Positions 35,586 to 44,094 of a stretch of DNA of 64,000 nt are shown here, in pieces. A model generated the notes under the pieces. That model saw only the letters and a list, made by a program, of their open reading frames with translations. It ran no database searches and was not told where the DNA came from. The translations under genes were made by a program, and so were the position numbers. The DNA comes from Collinsella provencensis (lineage in GTDB: Bacteria > Actinomycetota > Coriobacteriia > Coriobacteriales > Coriobacteriaceae). The stretch covers positions 529,542 to 593,541 of the forward strand of contig NZ_LT904908.1 in NCBI RefSeq assembly GCF_900199705.1, given 5' to 3'. The stretch's first letter is position 1. The number at the start of each line of letters is the position of its first letter.

Positions 35586-36497
35586 ATGCGCTGCCTCATT
35601 ATTCACAATCCCGCCTCCGGCCCCCGGTCAGACGAAATCTTCGATTTCTCACGTGCCCTTGCAGAAGCAGGTGACGAGGTCGTTATGCGCTTTATCGGAA
35701 CCGGCATGGAGCCATGGGACGCCACGAAGGACGTGCGCATGTTCGACCGTGTGGTGGTTTCGGGTGGCGACGGCACCATTTCCAACGTGCTCGACTGCAT
35801 CCGCGACAGTCATGTTCCCGTGCTCGTGTTCCCGTCGGGTACCGCCAACCTCTTCTTCAACAACATCGGCAACGCGCCCGAGGCCGCGGCGCTCGCCAAG
35901 GCGTGCCGCGAGGGTCGCACCAAGTGCGTCGACATGGGAGAGCTGTATTGGAAGGACGAGGCGGACGAAACGCATCGTCACGGCTTCATTATCATCGCAG
36001 GTACGGGATTTGATGCCGACATCATGCACAAGGCGGAGGCGAACAAGGCCGACATGGGCGAGGTCGCCTACTTCCTCTCTGCACTCGCCACGCTCCAGCC
36101 CACCGTCGCCCACTTCACCATCGAGCACGATGGCGTTGTTGAGGAGCTCGATGGCATCGGCTGCATGGCGGGAAACACCGCCGTTATCCAAAACGAAATC
36201 AACCTCTTCCCCGACTGTCGCATGGATGACGGCCTGCTCGACATCGCGGTGATCCAACCGGTGAAAACCGTCGAACTCCTTCCCACGCTCGTGGCGGGCA
36301 TCCTCAATCCCGTTGGCAAGGGGCTTGGCCGTCCGCAGTTCACCATCATCCAGACCAAAGAGGCGAAGATCACCTGCACGCCCTCACTTGGCATGGAATT
36401 CGACGGCGAGCTCATCCACGGTAGCTCCAATGTGTTCGGTGCACGCGTCTTACCGCAATGCCTCGACGTCATCGTGGACGACTTCGCGAAGCTCTAA
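35586..36497 (+). CDS. Diacylglycerol kinase/sphingosine kinase-family lipid kinase
   Basis: Soluble kinase of 303 residues. The catalytic domain shows the start LIIHNPASGP, the nucleotide loop VVSGGDGTISNVLD, FPSGTANLFFNNIG, then IAGTGFDADIMHKAEANK and a C-terminal beta-sandwich domain with MEFDGELIHG. Members phosphorylate diacylglycerol or related lipids; the DgkB/YegS groups cannot be separated by eye. Start ATG 35586 with AGGGA upstream. It is followed by a 244-base region leading into the Trp attenuator. Confidence 0.85.
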   Translation: MRCLIIHNPASGPRSDEIFDFSRALAEAGDEVVMRFIGTGMEPWDATKDVRMFDRVVVSGGDGTISNVLDCIRDSHVPVLVFPSGTANLFFNNIGNAPEAAALAKACREGRTKCVDMGELYWKDEADETHRHGFIIIAGTGFDADIMHKAEANKADMGEVAYFLSALATLQPTVAHFTIEHDGVVEELDGIGCMAGNTAVIQNEINLFPDCRMDDGLLDIAVIQPVKTVELLPTLVAGILNPVGKGLGRPQFTIIQTKEAKITCTPSLGMEFDGELIHGSSNVFGARVLPQCLDVIVDDFAKL

Positions 36498-36651
36498 CAC
36501 AAAACGTTCCGCTGCACGATGTATGGTGCGCCGACACGCGCAATATCGCCGCGTCGCCGTGCATCGACCCCATCGCACACCTGAAACACCTCAGCGCGCC
36601 TGAAACGAAACGGAAATATGCCCGCCCTCAGTGTAGAGGGCCACACTCCTG

Positions 36652-36660
36652 TGTTATAGT
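36652..36660 (+). promoter_or_regulatory. Extended -10 promoter of the leader peptide/ECF operon
   Basis: TGT-TATAGT matches an extended -10 element. No good -35 lies 17 bases upstream (TGTAGA). A transcript starting near 36667 would have about 75 bases before the leader peptide, beginning with a hairpin AGCACTC/GAGTGCT (36675-36698). Confidence 0.6.
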
Positions 36661-36741
36661 TCCCCCCAAGCGGAGCACTCTAGCGTGATGGAGTGCTTCT
36701 CAGACACACCGCATTTCGCGCACACGAAAGGAGTCACCAGC

Positions 36742-36807
36742 ATGAAAACCAACGTAACCCTTTGCAACAACTGGTGGCGTTCTTTCCGTTTTGCCGGTCA
36801 ACGGTGA
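36742..36807 (+). CDS. Tryptophan leader peptide (21 codons, tandem Trp)
   Basis: Tiny ORF reading MKTNVTLCNN-WW-RSFRFAGQR and stop. AAAGGAG lies 8 bases before the ATG, one of the best ribosome sites in the window. Two adjacent TGG codons occupy 36772-36777. The last codons and the stop overlap CCGGTCAACGG (36794-36804), which can pair with the 5' side of the downstream terminator. This is the arrangement of ribosome-mediated attenuators: ribosomes stalled on Trp codons when charged tRNA-Trp is scarce leave the antiterminator strand free, while ribosomes that reach the stop cover it and the terminator forms. Assigned as a regulatory peptide, not a functional protein. Confidence 0.88.
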   Translation: MKTNVTLCNNWWRSFRFAGQR

Positions 36808-36862
36808 GTCCGTCCGTACTCCATTTGTTACGCATGGCCCCCGTTTGACCGGGGGTCTTTTT
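36794..36862 (+). promoter_or_regulatory. Trp attenuator: antiterminator/terminator pair
   Basis: Terminator: CCCCCG (36838-36843), loop TTTGAC, CGGGGG (36850-36855), then TCTTTTT. Antiterminator: CCGGTCAACGG (36794-36804) is complementary to CCGTTTGACCGG (36841-36852) with a single bulge. The two structures are mutually exclusive because both use 36841-36852. The ECF S-component start follows 32 bases after the T-tract. Confidence 0.88.
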
Positions 36863-36893
36863 ATGTTTCCACCTTCTCTTGAGAGGAATTGCC

Positions 36894-37466
36894 ATGTCAC
36901 AGAACACCACCCCTTCCGGTCAGGCCCGCACCGTCATCACCGAAACGCACAACGGACTTGACGTGCGCCACCTCGTCTTGCTCGCCGTCCTGCTCGCCGC
37001 AGGCTTCATCCTCAACTTCACCGTCGGTAAGGCGATCACCACGATTTCCGGCGGTGCCATCGCCCCTGAGTTCATCATCTCCGCCTTCTGCCTTACAATC
37101 CTCGTGATCCGTCCCGATATGGTGCAAGCGCTCATCATCGGCCTCATCTCCGCCGCCGTCATCCAAATCACCACCACCTCCCCCGGTATCGATTTCCTGG
37201 CCGAAGGCATCGCCGCCGTCGTCATGGCGCTCATCGTCAAGGGCGGCATGGGAACGCCTGCCGAGCGCTTCATCCCCGTGGTGGGCACGTTTGTGACCAC
37301 GTTCCTCTCGGGTTGCATCTTCATGGTGGTCAAGATGGCCATGATGGGTTTTGCCACCGAGCTCGCCGCCGTCATGATGCCCGTCGTCGCGCTGACCGCC
37401 GTGTTCAACGCCTGCCTGGTCGGTGCCCTGTACCTGCCCATCAAGCACGCACTCAAGATCGCATAA
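36894..37466 (+). CDS. ECF transporter substrate-binding (S) component, probably for tryptophan
   Basis: Small integral membrane protein of 190 residues with about five or six hydrophobic segments (LVLLAVLLAAGFILNFTVG, FIISAFCLTILVI, ALIIGLISAAVIQI, FVTTFLSGCIFMVV, VVALTAVFNACLVGAL), the size and topology of an ECF S component. It is followed by genes for the fused ATPase and the T component with almost no gaps, so it forms a dedicated (group I) ECF importer. I do not recognise the substrate from sequence alone; the Trp leader and attenuator directly upstream point to tryptophan or a derivative. ATG 36894 has GAGAGG upstream. Confidence 0.8.
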   Translation: MSQNTTPSGQARTVITETHNGLDVRHLVLLAVLLAAGFILNFTVGKAITTISGGAIAPEFIISAFCLTILVIRPDMVQALIIGLISAAVIQITTTSPGIDFLAEGIAAVVMALIVKGGMGTPAERFIPVVGTFVTTFLSGCIFMVVKMAMMGFATELAAVMMPVVALTAVFNACLVGALYLPIKHALKIA

Positions 37467-37470
37467 CGCC

Positions 37471-39240
37471 ATGGAACCCATCATCGAGCTCGATCGCGTC
37501 TCGTTCACCTATGCAGACGCGGACGTCTGTTGCCTGCGCGACATCACCCTCGCCATAGATGAGGGGACGTTTGTGGGAATCATCGGCCCATCCGGCGCGG
37601 GCAAGACAACGCTCACACACGTATGCTCCGGAGCCGTACCACATCATTTTTCGGGAAAGTTCTTCGGCGCCGCCCGCGTGGCGGGCATGGATACCTGCAC
37701 GGTTTCTCTCACCGATATCGCTCGCGTGGTGGGATCGGTGCTGCAGGACATCGACGCCCAAATGGTCGCCTCCGTCGTTGAGGACGAGCTGCTGTTCGGT
37801 CTCGAGAACTTTGGCGTCGCGCACGACCAGATCGAAGCACGCATCTCAGGCGCGTTCGACGCCATCGGCATCGCCGACCTGCGCCAACGCGAAATAGCCA
37901 CGCTCTCCGGCGGCCAGAAGCAGAAGGTGGCTATCGCCGCGATCCTGGCGCTCGAACCACGCGTCCTCGTACTCGATGAGCCCACGGCCGCCCTTGACCC
38001 TGTGAGCGCCCGCATGGTGTTCGAGGTGCTCCGCACCATCAACCAGACGCGCGGCATTACGGTCGTCATCGTCGAGCAGGCCGTGGCGTTGCTCTCCGAG
38101 TTCTGCAATCGCGTCATCGTGCTCGACCAAGGCACGGTGGCGCTCGACGGCACACCGCACGAGGTTTTCGCGCATGCCGAACAACTACGTCGCATCGGCG
38201 TCGACGTTCCCCGAACCGCCCGTATCTCGAATAGCCTCGCCACCGCGGGGCTCATCCCCACGTGCGAGCCCTGCCTGAATGTCGATGAGGCATACAAGCT
38301 CGTTTCGTCCCTCATTAACCCACAGAAATCTGGCGCGCGCACCTCAAACGTACACCAGCCGATCGACGATGAGCGCGGCCGCTCACCGCACGCACCGCGC
38401 GTCGAATTAAACGCATCGCCCGTCGTCGAAGTCCGCAACGTCTCTTTCTCCTACGCAAACGGCGGCGCTGCCGTGCACGACCTCGAGCTACACGTGGCAC
38501 CCGGCGAGATCGTGGGCATCGTGGGGCAGAACGGCGCGGGCAAAACCACGCTCACCAAGCTGCTGAACGGCCTGCTCAAACCGGAACGCGGCACCGTGGC
38601 GATTGCGGGCAACGATACGAACACTACTCCCGTATCGACCATTGCCCGCCATGCGGCAACCCTCTTCCAAAACCCCGACCGACAGCTCTGCCGCAACACC
38701 GTGCTCGAAGAGGTCGCCTTCGGCCTTGAGCTGCAAGGTGTTTCGTCCACAGAAGCGCAGCGGCGAGCACAGGCGGTCATCGAGCGCTTCGGCCTTCCCG
38801 CAAACGAAGCGCCATTCAGCCTTTCACGCGGACAGCGCCAGATGGTGGCGCTCGCAAGCGTGGTTGTCATGGAACCGCAGGTCGTCATCCTCGACGAACC
38901 CACCAGCGGACTCGATTACCGCGAATGCATGACCGTAATGGAAACTGTGCGCGACATGGCCCAAAATGGAAGCGCCGTGGTGCTCGTCTGCCACGATATG
39001 GAAGTCGTCAGCGATTTTGCCCAGCGCGTCGTCGTGATGGCGCAGGGCCGCATCTTGGGCACAATGCCCACGCACGAGGCGTTCCGCAATACCCAACTGA
39101 TGGAAGCGGCCCATATCGCCCCGCCGCAGGTCATCGCGCTTTCCGAGCGCCTATCGCGCGGCGTCTCCCCGACCTTTGCGGGAATTGCCGAGGTTTCACA
39201 TCTCGTCGGGCATGTTATGGAGCTGGTGCGCCATGAATAA
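37471..39240 (+). CDS. ECF transporter ATPase, two fused EcfA domains
   Basis: Cytoplasmic ATPase of 589 residues with two ABC domains in one chain. Domain 1 (about 1-265): Walker A GPSGAGKTT, signature LSGGQKQKVAIA, Walker B VLVLDEPTAALD. A variable linker of about 50 residues follows. Domain 2 (about 325-589): Walker A GQNGAGKTT, signature LSRGQRQMVALA (Arg replaces the second Gly of LSGGQ), Walker B VVILDEPTSGLD. EcfA and EcfA' are normally separate proteins or, as here, fused. The start codon lies 4 bases after the S-gene stop, and the 3' end overlaps the T gene by 8 bases, so translation is coupled. Confidence 0.92.
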   Translation: MEPIIELDRVSFTYADADVCCLRDITLAIDEGTFVGIIGPSGAGKTTLTHVCSGAVPHHFSGKFFGAARVAGMDTCTVSLTDIARVVGSVLQDIDAQMVASVVEDELLFGLENFGVAHDQIEARISGAFDAIGIADLRQREIATLSGGQKQKVAIAAILALEPRVLVLDEPTAALDPVSARMVFEVLRTINQTRGITVVIVEQAVALLSEFCNRVIVLDQGTVALDGTPHEVFAHAEQLRRIGVDVPRTARISNSLATAGLIPTCEPCLNVDEAYKLVSSLINPQKSGARTSNVHQPIDDERGRSPHAPRVELNASPVVEVRNVSFSYANGGAAVHDLELHVAPGEIVGIVGQNGAGKTTLTKLLNGLLKPERGTVAIAGNDTNTTPVSTIARHAATLFQNPDRQLCRNTVLEEVAFGLELQGVSSTEAQRRAQAVIERFGLPANEAPFSLSRGQRQMVALASVVVMEPQVVILDEPTSGLDYRECMTVMETVRDMAQNGSAVVLVCHDMEVVSDFAQRVVVMAQGRILGTMPTHEAFRNTQLMEAAHIAPPQVIALSERLSRGVSPTFAGIAEVSHLVGHVMELVRHE

Positions 39241-39979
39241 CGTCATCGATTATGTTCCCGGTACCACGGTGCTGCATCGCCTGAACCCCGTTGTCAAGCT
39301 GGTGCTTGCCGCCGCCATCATCGCGGCAACACTTCTTGCCAACAGCTGGTTCGCACTCGTGGGGCTCCTCGTGCTCACCCTCGCCCTGGGAGCGTACGCG
39401 GGCACGCTCTCGCGCCTTAAGGGGTTGCTCGCCATGCTCATCCCCGTTGCACTCATCATGCTGATCCTGCAGGTCATATTTGTTCGAACGGGTGAGCCCG
39501 TGCTCGTTGTCGCCACCACCAATGGCCTTGCGACGGGAGGGCGCGCGTGCCTGCGCTTGATCGGCATCGCGCTTCCCCTCGTGCTCGTGCTCACGGTTAC
39601 GCGCCTTACCGACCTGGCGAATGCCTGCGTGGAAGTTCTGCATCTCCCCTACCGCTACGCTTTCACGTTCACCACGGCCCTGCGATTCGTCCCCGTGTTC
39701 ACGCAGGAGATGCAGGCGATTATGGAGGCGCAGACCGCGCGCGGCGTCGAGTTTGACACGCGCAACCCCTTCAAGAAGCTCTCGCTCATGCTGCCCATCT
39801 GCATCCCGCTTTTGGTGACCTCGGTGGGTAAGACCGATGCAGCCGCCCTCGCGGCCGAGCAGCGCGGTTTTTATCTGCGTACACGCGAGAGCTCGTACAA
39901 GCGCTATCCCATTACCGCGCTCGACTTCGCTGCGCTGGCATTCTGCGCGATGCTCGTCGTTTTGGGCATTGTGATGTAA
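39233..39979 (+). CDS. ECF transporter transmembrane (T) component
   Basis: Integral membrane protein of 248 residues linking the S component to the ATPases. It begins DYVPGTTVLHRLNPVVKLVL, a classic EcfT opening, has about five membrane segments, and carries the two coupling motifs of EcfT, Ala-Arg-Gly in AQTARGVEF and a related EQRGFYLRTR. ATG 39233 overlaps the ATPase gene. Last gene of the transporter, 41 bases before the methyltransferase-like gene. Confidence 0.92.
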   Translation: MNNVIDYVPGTTVLHRLNPVVKLVLAAAIIAATLLANSWFALVGLLVLTLALGAYAGTLSRLKGLLAMLIPVALIMLILQVIFVRTGEPVLVVATTNGLATGGRACLRLIGIALPLVLVLTVTRLTDLANACVEVLHLPYRYAFTFTTALRFVPVFTQEMQAIMEAQTARGVEFDTRNPFKKLSLMLPICIPLLVTSVGKTDAAALAAEQRGFYLRTRESSYKRYPITALDFAALAFCAMLVVLGIVM

Positions 39980-40020
39980 GGTAGGACTCGAACACGCCGA
40001 ACTATCACGATGGGAACCCC

Positions 40021-40989
40021 ATGTTAGCTATTACCGATGAGCGTATTTTGACCGGTTTCGAACGCGCACGTAACCGCGTGGTAACGCTGCGCGCCAATAC
40101 GCTCAAAACGGATGCGGGCACCGTCGCCGCGGCACTGGACCATGCGGGTATCGCCTATGAACGCGTACCGTGGTATGCAGATGCCTTCGTCATTACCGAG
40201 GAACGCGAGCGCGCAATCTGGGAACTCGACATCTACAAAACAGGTTCGGTATATCTGCAGAGCCTCTCATCCATGCTGCCGCCGCTGATCTTGCAGCCGC
40301 AAGCAGGCAAGGACATCCTCGACATGTGTGCAGCGCCGGGTGGTAAAACTTCGCAGATCGCCGCCCTCACTCACAACGCCGCTCATCTCACGGCCTGCGA
40401 GATGAGCGCCCCCCGTGCCGAAAAACTCGCCTACAACCTCGAAAAGCTCGGCGTCGCCAACGTCAACGTCATGCGCACGGACGCACGGCGTTTGGATGAG
40501 TTCTTCAGCTTTGACCAAATCCTGCTCGACGCTCCCTGCACGGGTACCGGCACATTCCGCGCCGGTGACGAGAAAGCGGAACGGCGCACTACCCCGCAGC
40601 TACTTGCCAAGGTAACCAAATCCCAAAAGGCACTGCTCGATCGTGCGCTCACTGTGCTCAAGCCCGGGGGAACGCTCGTGTACTCAACGTGCTCCGTGCT
40701 GTGCGAGGAAAATGAAGATCAGGTGCGCATGGGCCTCAAACGCCATTCCGACTGTGAGATCATCCCACTGGCGCTCAGCGAGGCAGCCACGGCTTCTGAG
40801 GACGATGCGAGCGACGATGACTGCGCACCCAAGCCCATCGTGCTTGCGGGAGCCGACGCGGGAACGTTTGCCATTCCCGACCTCCGCAACACCTTACCCG
40901 GAACGCTCACCGTGGCACCGACCGAATACTATGAGGGATTCTTCGTCGCGGCCATCCGCAAGAAGGAGCGTACGCGCGGCAAGCGCTAG
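40021..40989 (+). CDS. RsmB/NOP2-family SAM-dependent RNA m5C methyltransferase
   Basis: Cytoplasmic methyltransferase of 322 residues. An N-terminal PUA-like/RNA-binding segment (RVVTLRANTLKTDAGTVAAAL) is followed by the Rossmann MTase fold: SAM loop LDMCAAPGGKTSQIAAL, motif IV DQILLDAPCTGTGTF with one catalytic Cys, and motif VI VYSTCSVLCEENEDQV with the second Cys. Both catalytic cysteines of m5C enzymes are present. It is shorter than RsmB or RsmF, lacking the NusB-like domain, so the target base is unknown. It may share the ECF transcript. Confidence 0.87.
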   Translation: MLAITDERILTGFERARNRVVTLRANTLKTDAGTVAAALDHAGIAYERVPWYADAFVITEERERAIWELDIYKTGSVYLQSLSSMLPPLILQPQAGKDILDMCAAPGGKTSQIAALTHNAAHLTACEMSAPRAEKLAYNLEKLGVANVNVMRTDARRLDEFFSFDQILLDAPCTGTGTFRAGDEKAERRTTPQLLAKVTKSQKALLDRALTVLKPGGTLVYSTCSVLCEENEDQVRMGLKRHSDCEIIPLALSEAATASEDDASDDDCAPKPIVLAGADAGTFAIPDLRNTLPGTLTVAPTEYYEGFFVAAIRKKERTRGKR

Positions 40990-41093
40990 GCGCCGTCACC
41001 GCAGACGCAAGTTTTAGGTTACAGACGGCTATAGCCGCCGGCCGATGAAACACCAGCGGTCAAAGGAGCCGACAGCTGAAACCCCCAGTGCGA

Positions 41094-41282
41094 TTACTTT
41101 TTGAAGTGAGCGGGCGCGTCCTGCTTTTCCACACGGGCAACCTTTGCCTGTTTTTCGGAGCGCTTTTCCGCACGACGGTCCTTCATGGCCGTGATGCCCA
41201 GATAAATTAGGGCAGCAACGGCGATTGCGCCCACAATCAGCAGCACGGGTGCCAACACATCGAACATACCCATCGATCGCAT
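41094..41282 (-). CDS. Small single-pass membrane protein, unknown
   Basis: 62-residue protein with one membrane helix (VLAPVLLIVGAIAVAALIYLG) and a strongly basic cytoplasmic tail ending in Lys-rich sequence (DRRAEKRSEKQAKVARVEKQ). GGGGAG lies 4 bases before the ATG, which supports expression. It is convergent with the methyltransferase gene. I do not recognise a family. Confidence 0.6.
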   Translation of the reverse strand: MRSMGMFDVLAPVLLIVGAIAVAALIYLGITAMKDRRAEKRSEKQAKVARVEKQDAPAHFKK

Positions 41283-41475
41283 GTCACTCCCCTTTCAAAA
41301 CAACTCGTTTTCTTCTCGACGGCAAAGCATAGCAGATTGAAGGCCCCTCCCTCTCGCCATTGCACATCCCCCGCAAAACCCAAACTCATGGAGAGCGCAT
41401 GTTCGCTCCGCATCATGCTTGAGCGCGCGCACGTTGGGTACAATTCCCCCATTCATTTCGTTCCAAGGATGGGTT

Positions 41476-42699
41476 ATGAACAACGACACGATCATCTCGA
41501 CCGCAGCCCAAGACTACCCCGACCCGCGCCCCGATGCGATTATGGCAGATACAACGCCTATGACGGACAAACCAACCACGACAACTGACATCGATGCGTC
41601 AATGGGCGCCACGTCGCAAGCAGAACCCGTGTCTAACCTCGAATCGACACCCGTCGATAAGGGTGCAAACGCTTCCTCCCCTTCGATTGAGCGCGACGCC
41701 TCGGCTGCTGAATTCGAGCCCGGCGACTCCTTAGACGATCCCATTGCGGTTGCAGCGGAAGTCCCTGGAAGCATCGAGGCCACTATCGATTTCTCCGAGG
41801 TTGAGCTTGCCGACGAGTTCGCCGAGAAGCCCATGGCGGTCACGCCGGGCGGGTTGCTGCCCATGGAACCCTCACCCATCGAGGGCCGTTTGCGCAAGGC
41901 GCCGCTGCGCGTTCCCGAGGAACTTGAGGATTGCGGTGGCTTCACGCTGTTCGGACGCCGTATCAAGTCGTTGCTCTATACCACTGACGTTGCTGTGATC
42001 CGCAACTCGAACGCCGACGCCATCTTTGCCGTCTACCCCTTCACCGCGCAACCCGCCATCACGCAGGCGCTGCTCACGGCATCCGAAGCACCCGTGTTCG
42101 TGGGCGTGGGCGGCGGCACGACCACCGGCAAGCGTTCAGTGCAGCTCGCTGCCGTGTCGGAAATGCAGGGCGCTGCGGGCGTTGTGGTGAACTCCCCCGC
42201 CCCGCCCGAGCTTATCGAGCAAATTTGCGGCATCATCGACATCCCCGTCATCGCGACCGTCGTGCGCTGCGATGCCATAGCGCACGCCAAGGTGAAAGCG
42301 GGAGCCAAGATCTTGAACGTGGCGGCCGGCAAAGACACGCCCGCTGTTTTGCGCGAGCTGCGCGCGAGCTACCCCAACCTGCCGCTCATCGCCTCGGGCG
42401 GACGTTCGTCACTCTCCGTGCGCGAGACCGTGGCCGCCGGCGCCAACGCGGTGATTTGGACACCCCCTTCGGCTCAGCAGCTTCAGGCAGAGATGATGCG
42501 CCGTTACCGTGACGCCGAAACCACGCCAGAAGTACCCATCCTCGACCCCGTTGCCGCGGCGGACATGAACCCGCTCGAAAGCGCACCCGCCGACGTCCCG
42601 CTTCCCGACGAGGCGATCGCCAACGCAACCACGCGCGGACGCCGCAGCCCATTGCGGGGTGGTTTGCACCAGCACTTCTTCAGAGGCAAACGCGAGTAG
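41476..42699 (+). CDS. TIM-barrel-like protein with long acidic N-terminal extension, unknown
   Basis: 407 residues. The first about 120 are Asp/Glu/Thr/Ser-rich and probably disordered. Residues about 150-350 look like an alpha/beta barrel: VAVIRNSNADAIFAVYPF, PVFVGVGGGTTTGKRSVQLA, AAGVVVNSPAPPELIEQI, IPVIATVVRCDAIAHAKVKAG, AKILNVAAGK, LPLIASGGRSSLSVRETVAAG, ANAVIWTPPS. The phosphate-loop-like IASGG near the end recalls FMN- or phosphate-binding barrels. The basic C-terminus ends in RGKRE. No active-site family is recognised. AAGGA lies 6 bases before ATG 41476; an earlier start at 41419 has none. A strong terminator follows. Confidence 0.65.
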   Translation: MNNDTIISTAAQDYPDPRPDAIMADTTPMTDKPTTTTDIDASMGATSQAEPVSNLESTPVDKGANASSPSIERDASAAEFEPGDSLDDPIAVAAEVPGSIEATIDFSEVELADEFAEKPMAVTPGGLLPMEPSPIEGRLRKAPLRVPEELEDCGGFTLFGRRIKSLLYTTDVAVIRNSNADAIFAVYPFTAQPAITQALLTASEAPVFVGVGGGTTTGKRSVQLAAVSEMQGAAGVVVNSPAPPELIEQICGIIDIPVIATVVRCDAIAHAKVKAGAKILNVAAGKDTPAVLRELRASYPNLPLIASGGRSSLSVRETVAAGANAVIWTPPSAQQLQAEMMRRYRDAETTPEVPILDPVAAADMNPLESAPADVPLPDEAIANATTRGRRSPLRGGLHQHFFRGKRE

Positions 42700-42782
42700 C
42701 GGCGCTGCACGCCAAAAGACACTCTGTGCATTCAAGGGCGTCATGCGCACTGACGGAATTGCGTACTCTGTTGAAGGAAAAC

Positions 42783-42812
42783 AAAACGAGGGCCCGTTTG
42801 GACCCTCGTTTT
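42783..42812. terminator. Bidirectional terminator between the barrel protein and gtrA
   Basis: AAAACGAGGG / CCCTCGTTTT with a 10-base loop, followed by T-tracts on both strands. It serves the plus-strand gene ending at 42699 and the minus-strand gene ending at 42885. Confidence 0.9.
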
Positions 42813-42884
42813 TGTTGCATGTAAAACTGCGAGAATCGGACATTTGTCCGTAAGCGGGACCTTAGCCCGCTCAACCCGCCGAAC

Positions 42885-43292
42885 CTACTGCCTGCCGGCG
42901 TCCAGGAAACGACGGCGACTTAAAAAGTTATACCAGGTCACGAAGAACGTGGAAATGGGCTTCATCACCATCGTTCCCACATTGAGCATGCCCACGCCGA
43001 TGAACATGTACAGGTCGTTGAGACCCAAGCCCACGGCGGCGAGCAGTGCGAAGATCGTGAACTCGCGACGGCGGCTCATATCGTCCTTGCGCTCGAACAC
43101 GTACTTCATCGACAGGCCGTAGTTAAAGACGATCGAAGCGGCAAACGAGATGGTCGTCGCCAGAAGATAGTTCATATGCATAGAGTGAAGCAGATACGCG
43201 AGCAGCACGTACTCAACCGCGAGGGACGCAAATCCCACGAGGGCGAACTTGACGAATTGCTGGGTGCCCGGACGAGCCAGAACAGCGCGCAT
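42885..43292 (-). CDS. GtrA-family membrane protein
   Basis: 135-residue protein with four membrane segments, matching the GtrA family (FVKFALVGFASLAVEYVLLAYLL; YLLATTISFAASIVFNYGLSMKYVF; FTIFALLAAVGLGLNDLYMFI; MKPISTFFVTWYNFLSRRRFL). The pattern FNYGLSMKYVF and WYNFLSRRRF are family hallmarks. Such proteins are thought to flip undecaprenyl-linked sugars for wall glycosylation. GGAGG is 7 bases before ATG 43292. No glycosyltransferase is adjacent. Confidence 0.87.
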   Translation of the reverse strand: MRAVLARPGTQQFVKFALVGFASLAVEYVLLAYLLHSMHMNYLLATTISFAASIVFNYGLSMKYVFERKDDMSRRREFTIFALLAAVGLGLNDLYMFIGVGMLNVGTMVMKPISTFFVTWYNFLSRRRFLDAGRQ

Positions 43293-43411
43293 TGCTTCAC
43301 CTCCAACCTTCGATGCAATACAGCCTGCGCATACGCACAAAACTGCTCAATAATACAATGCGCGCACCTAAAACATAAGGTCATGCACAGGAACTATACG
43401 AATGAGCCACA

Positions 43412-44071
43412 TTAGGCGCTCTTCTTGCGGCTCTTAACGACCAAAACCGCTACAACGGCGACCACTGCGACGGCAACGCCACCCGCAATCAAGCCCGAGT
43501 TATCGGAAGTGGAATCCGCATCCGTCGCGTCCTCCCCATCCGTGCTGGCTGTTGCATCGACCTGAGGCTGCTCCCCAACCGTCGGCGCCTCGCCATTCGC
43601 GTAATACACGAGCTCGATGGCGTCGCCGTCCTGCAGCTCGTAACCACTCACGCCCACCGACGCCATCTCGCCATTCACCAAGAACGACCAATAGCTGTAA
43701 GGTTCGGTGTCGGTTCCCTCAAGCAACATGCCATCAGGAGACGTGATGGACTGGACGAAGATACCGTACTCGGAATCCTGCGCGTCATACGTGCAGCCCG
43801 CCTCGTCGAGCGCGGGCTTGAAAGCGTCCCACGCAGTGGCGCCTTCGGCAAACTCGCTGGTAACGGGACCAACCCAGGTAACCCCCATCGGTTGCGGGTC
43901 GTCCGCGTTTTCGACTCCCACTACGGAGACGGTCACCTTTCCCGCCGCGTCTTCGGCAAACACCGCAGGAACGGCCACACCGCACGTCATCACAAGTGCG
44001 ATGAACAGCGCCGCGACGGTAGCGCGAACACGGGCGAACCATGCCGTTTTGTTTACAGATACATCGACCAT
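43412..44071 (-). CDS. DUF4430-domain surface protein, probably cobalamin related
   Basis: 219 residues: a signal peptide (ATVAALFIALVMTCGVAVPAVFA), a DUF4430 domain of about 110 residues with the family pattern WDAFKPALDEAG, YGIFVQSI, PYSYWSFLVNGEMASVGVSGYELQDGDAIELVY, an acidic Ser/Thr/Asp linker, and a C-terminal membrane anchor followed by KSRKKSA. No LPxTG motif. DUF4430 is structurally related to the C-terminal domain of transcobalamin and intrinsic factor. A cobalamin-riboswitch-like leader lies directly upstream, so a role in corrinoid capture at the cell surface is a reasonable inference. Confidence 0.8.
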   Translation of the reverse strand: MVDVSVNKTAWFARVRATVAALFIALVMTCGVAVPAVFAEDAAGKVTVSVVGVENADDPQPMGVTWVGPVTSEFAEGATAWDAFKPALDEAGCTYDAQDSEYGIFVQSITSPDGMLLEGTDTEPYSYWSFLVNGEMASVGVSGYELQDGDAIELVYYANGEAPTVGEQPQVDATASTDGEDATDADSTSDNSGLIAGGVAVAVVAVVAVLVVKSRKKSA

Positions 44072-44094
44072 ATCTGGTCCCTTCTATCCAGGGC

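Noticed and set aside
41026-41037. Palindrome CGGCTATAGCCG between convergent genes
   Set aside because: A 12-base perfect palindrome without a loop or T-tract; too short to call a terminator or operator.
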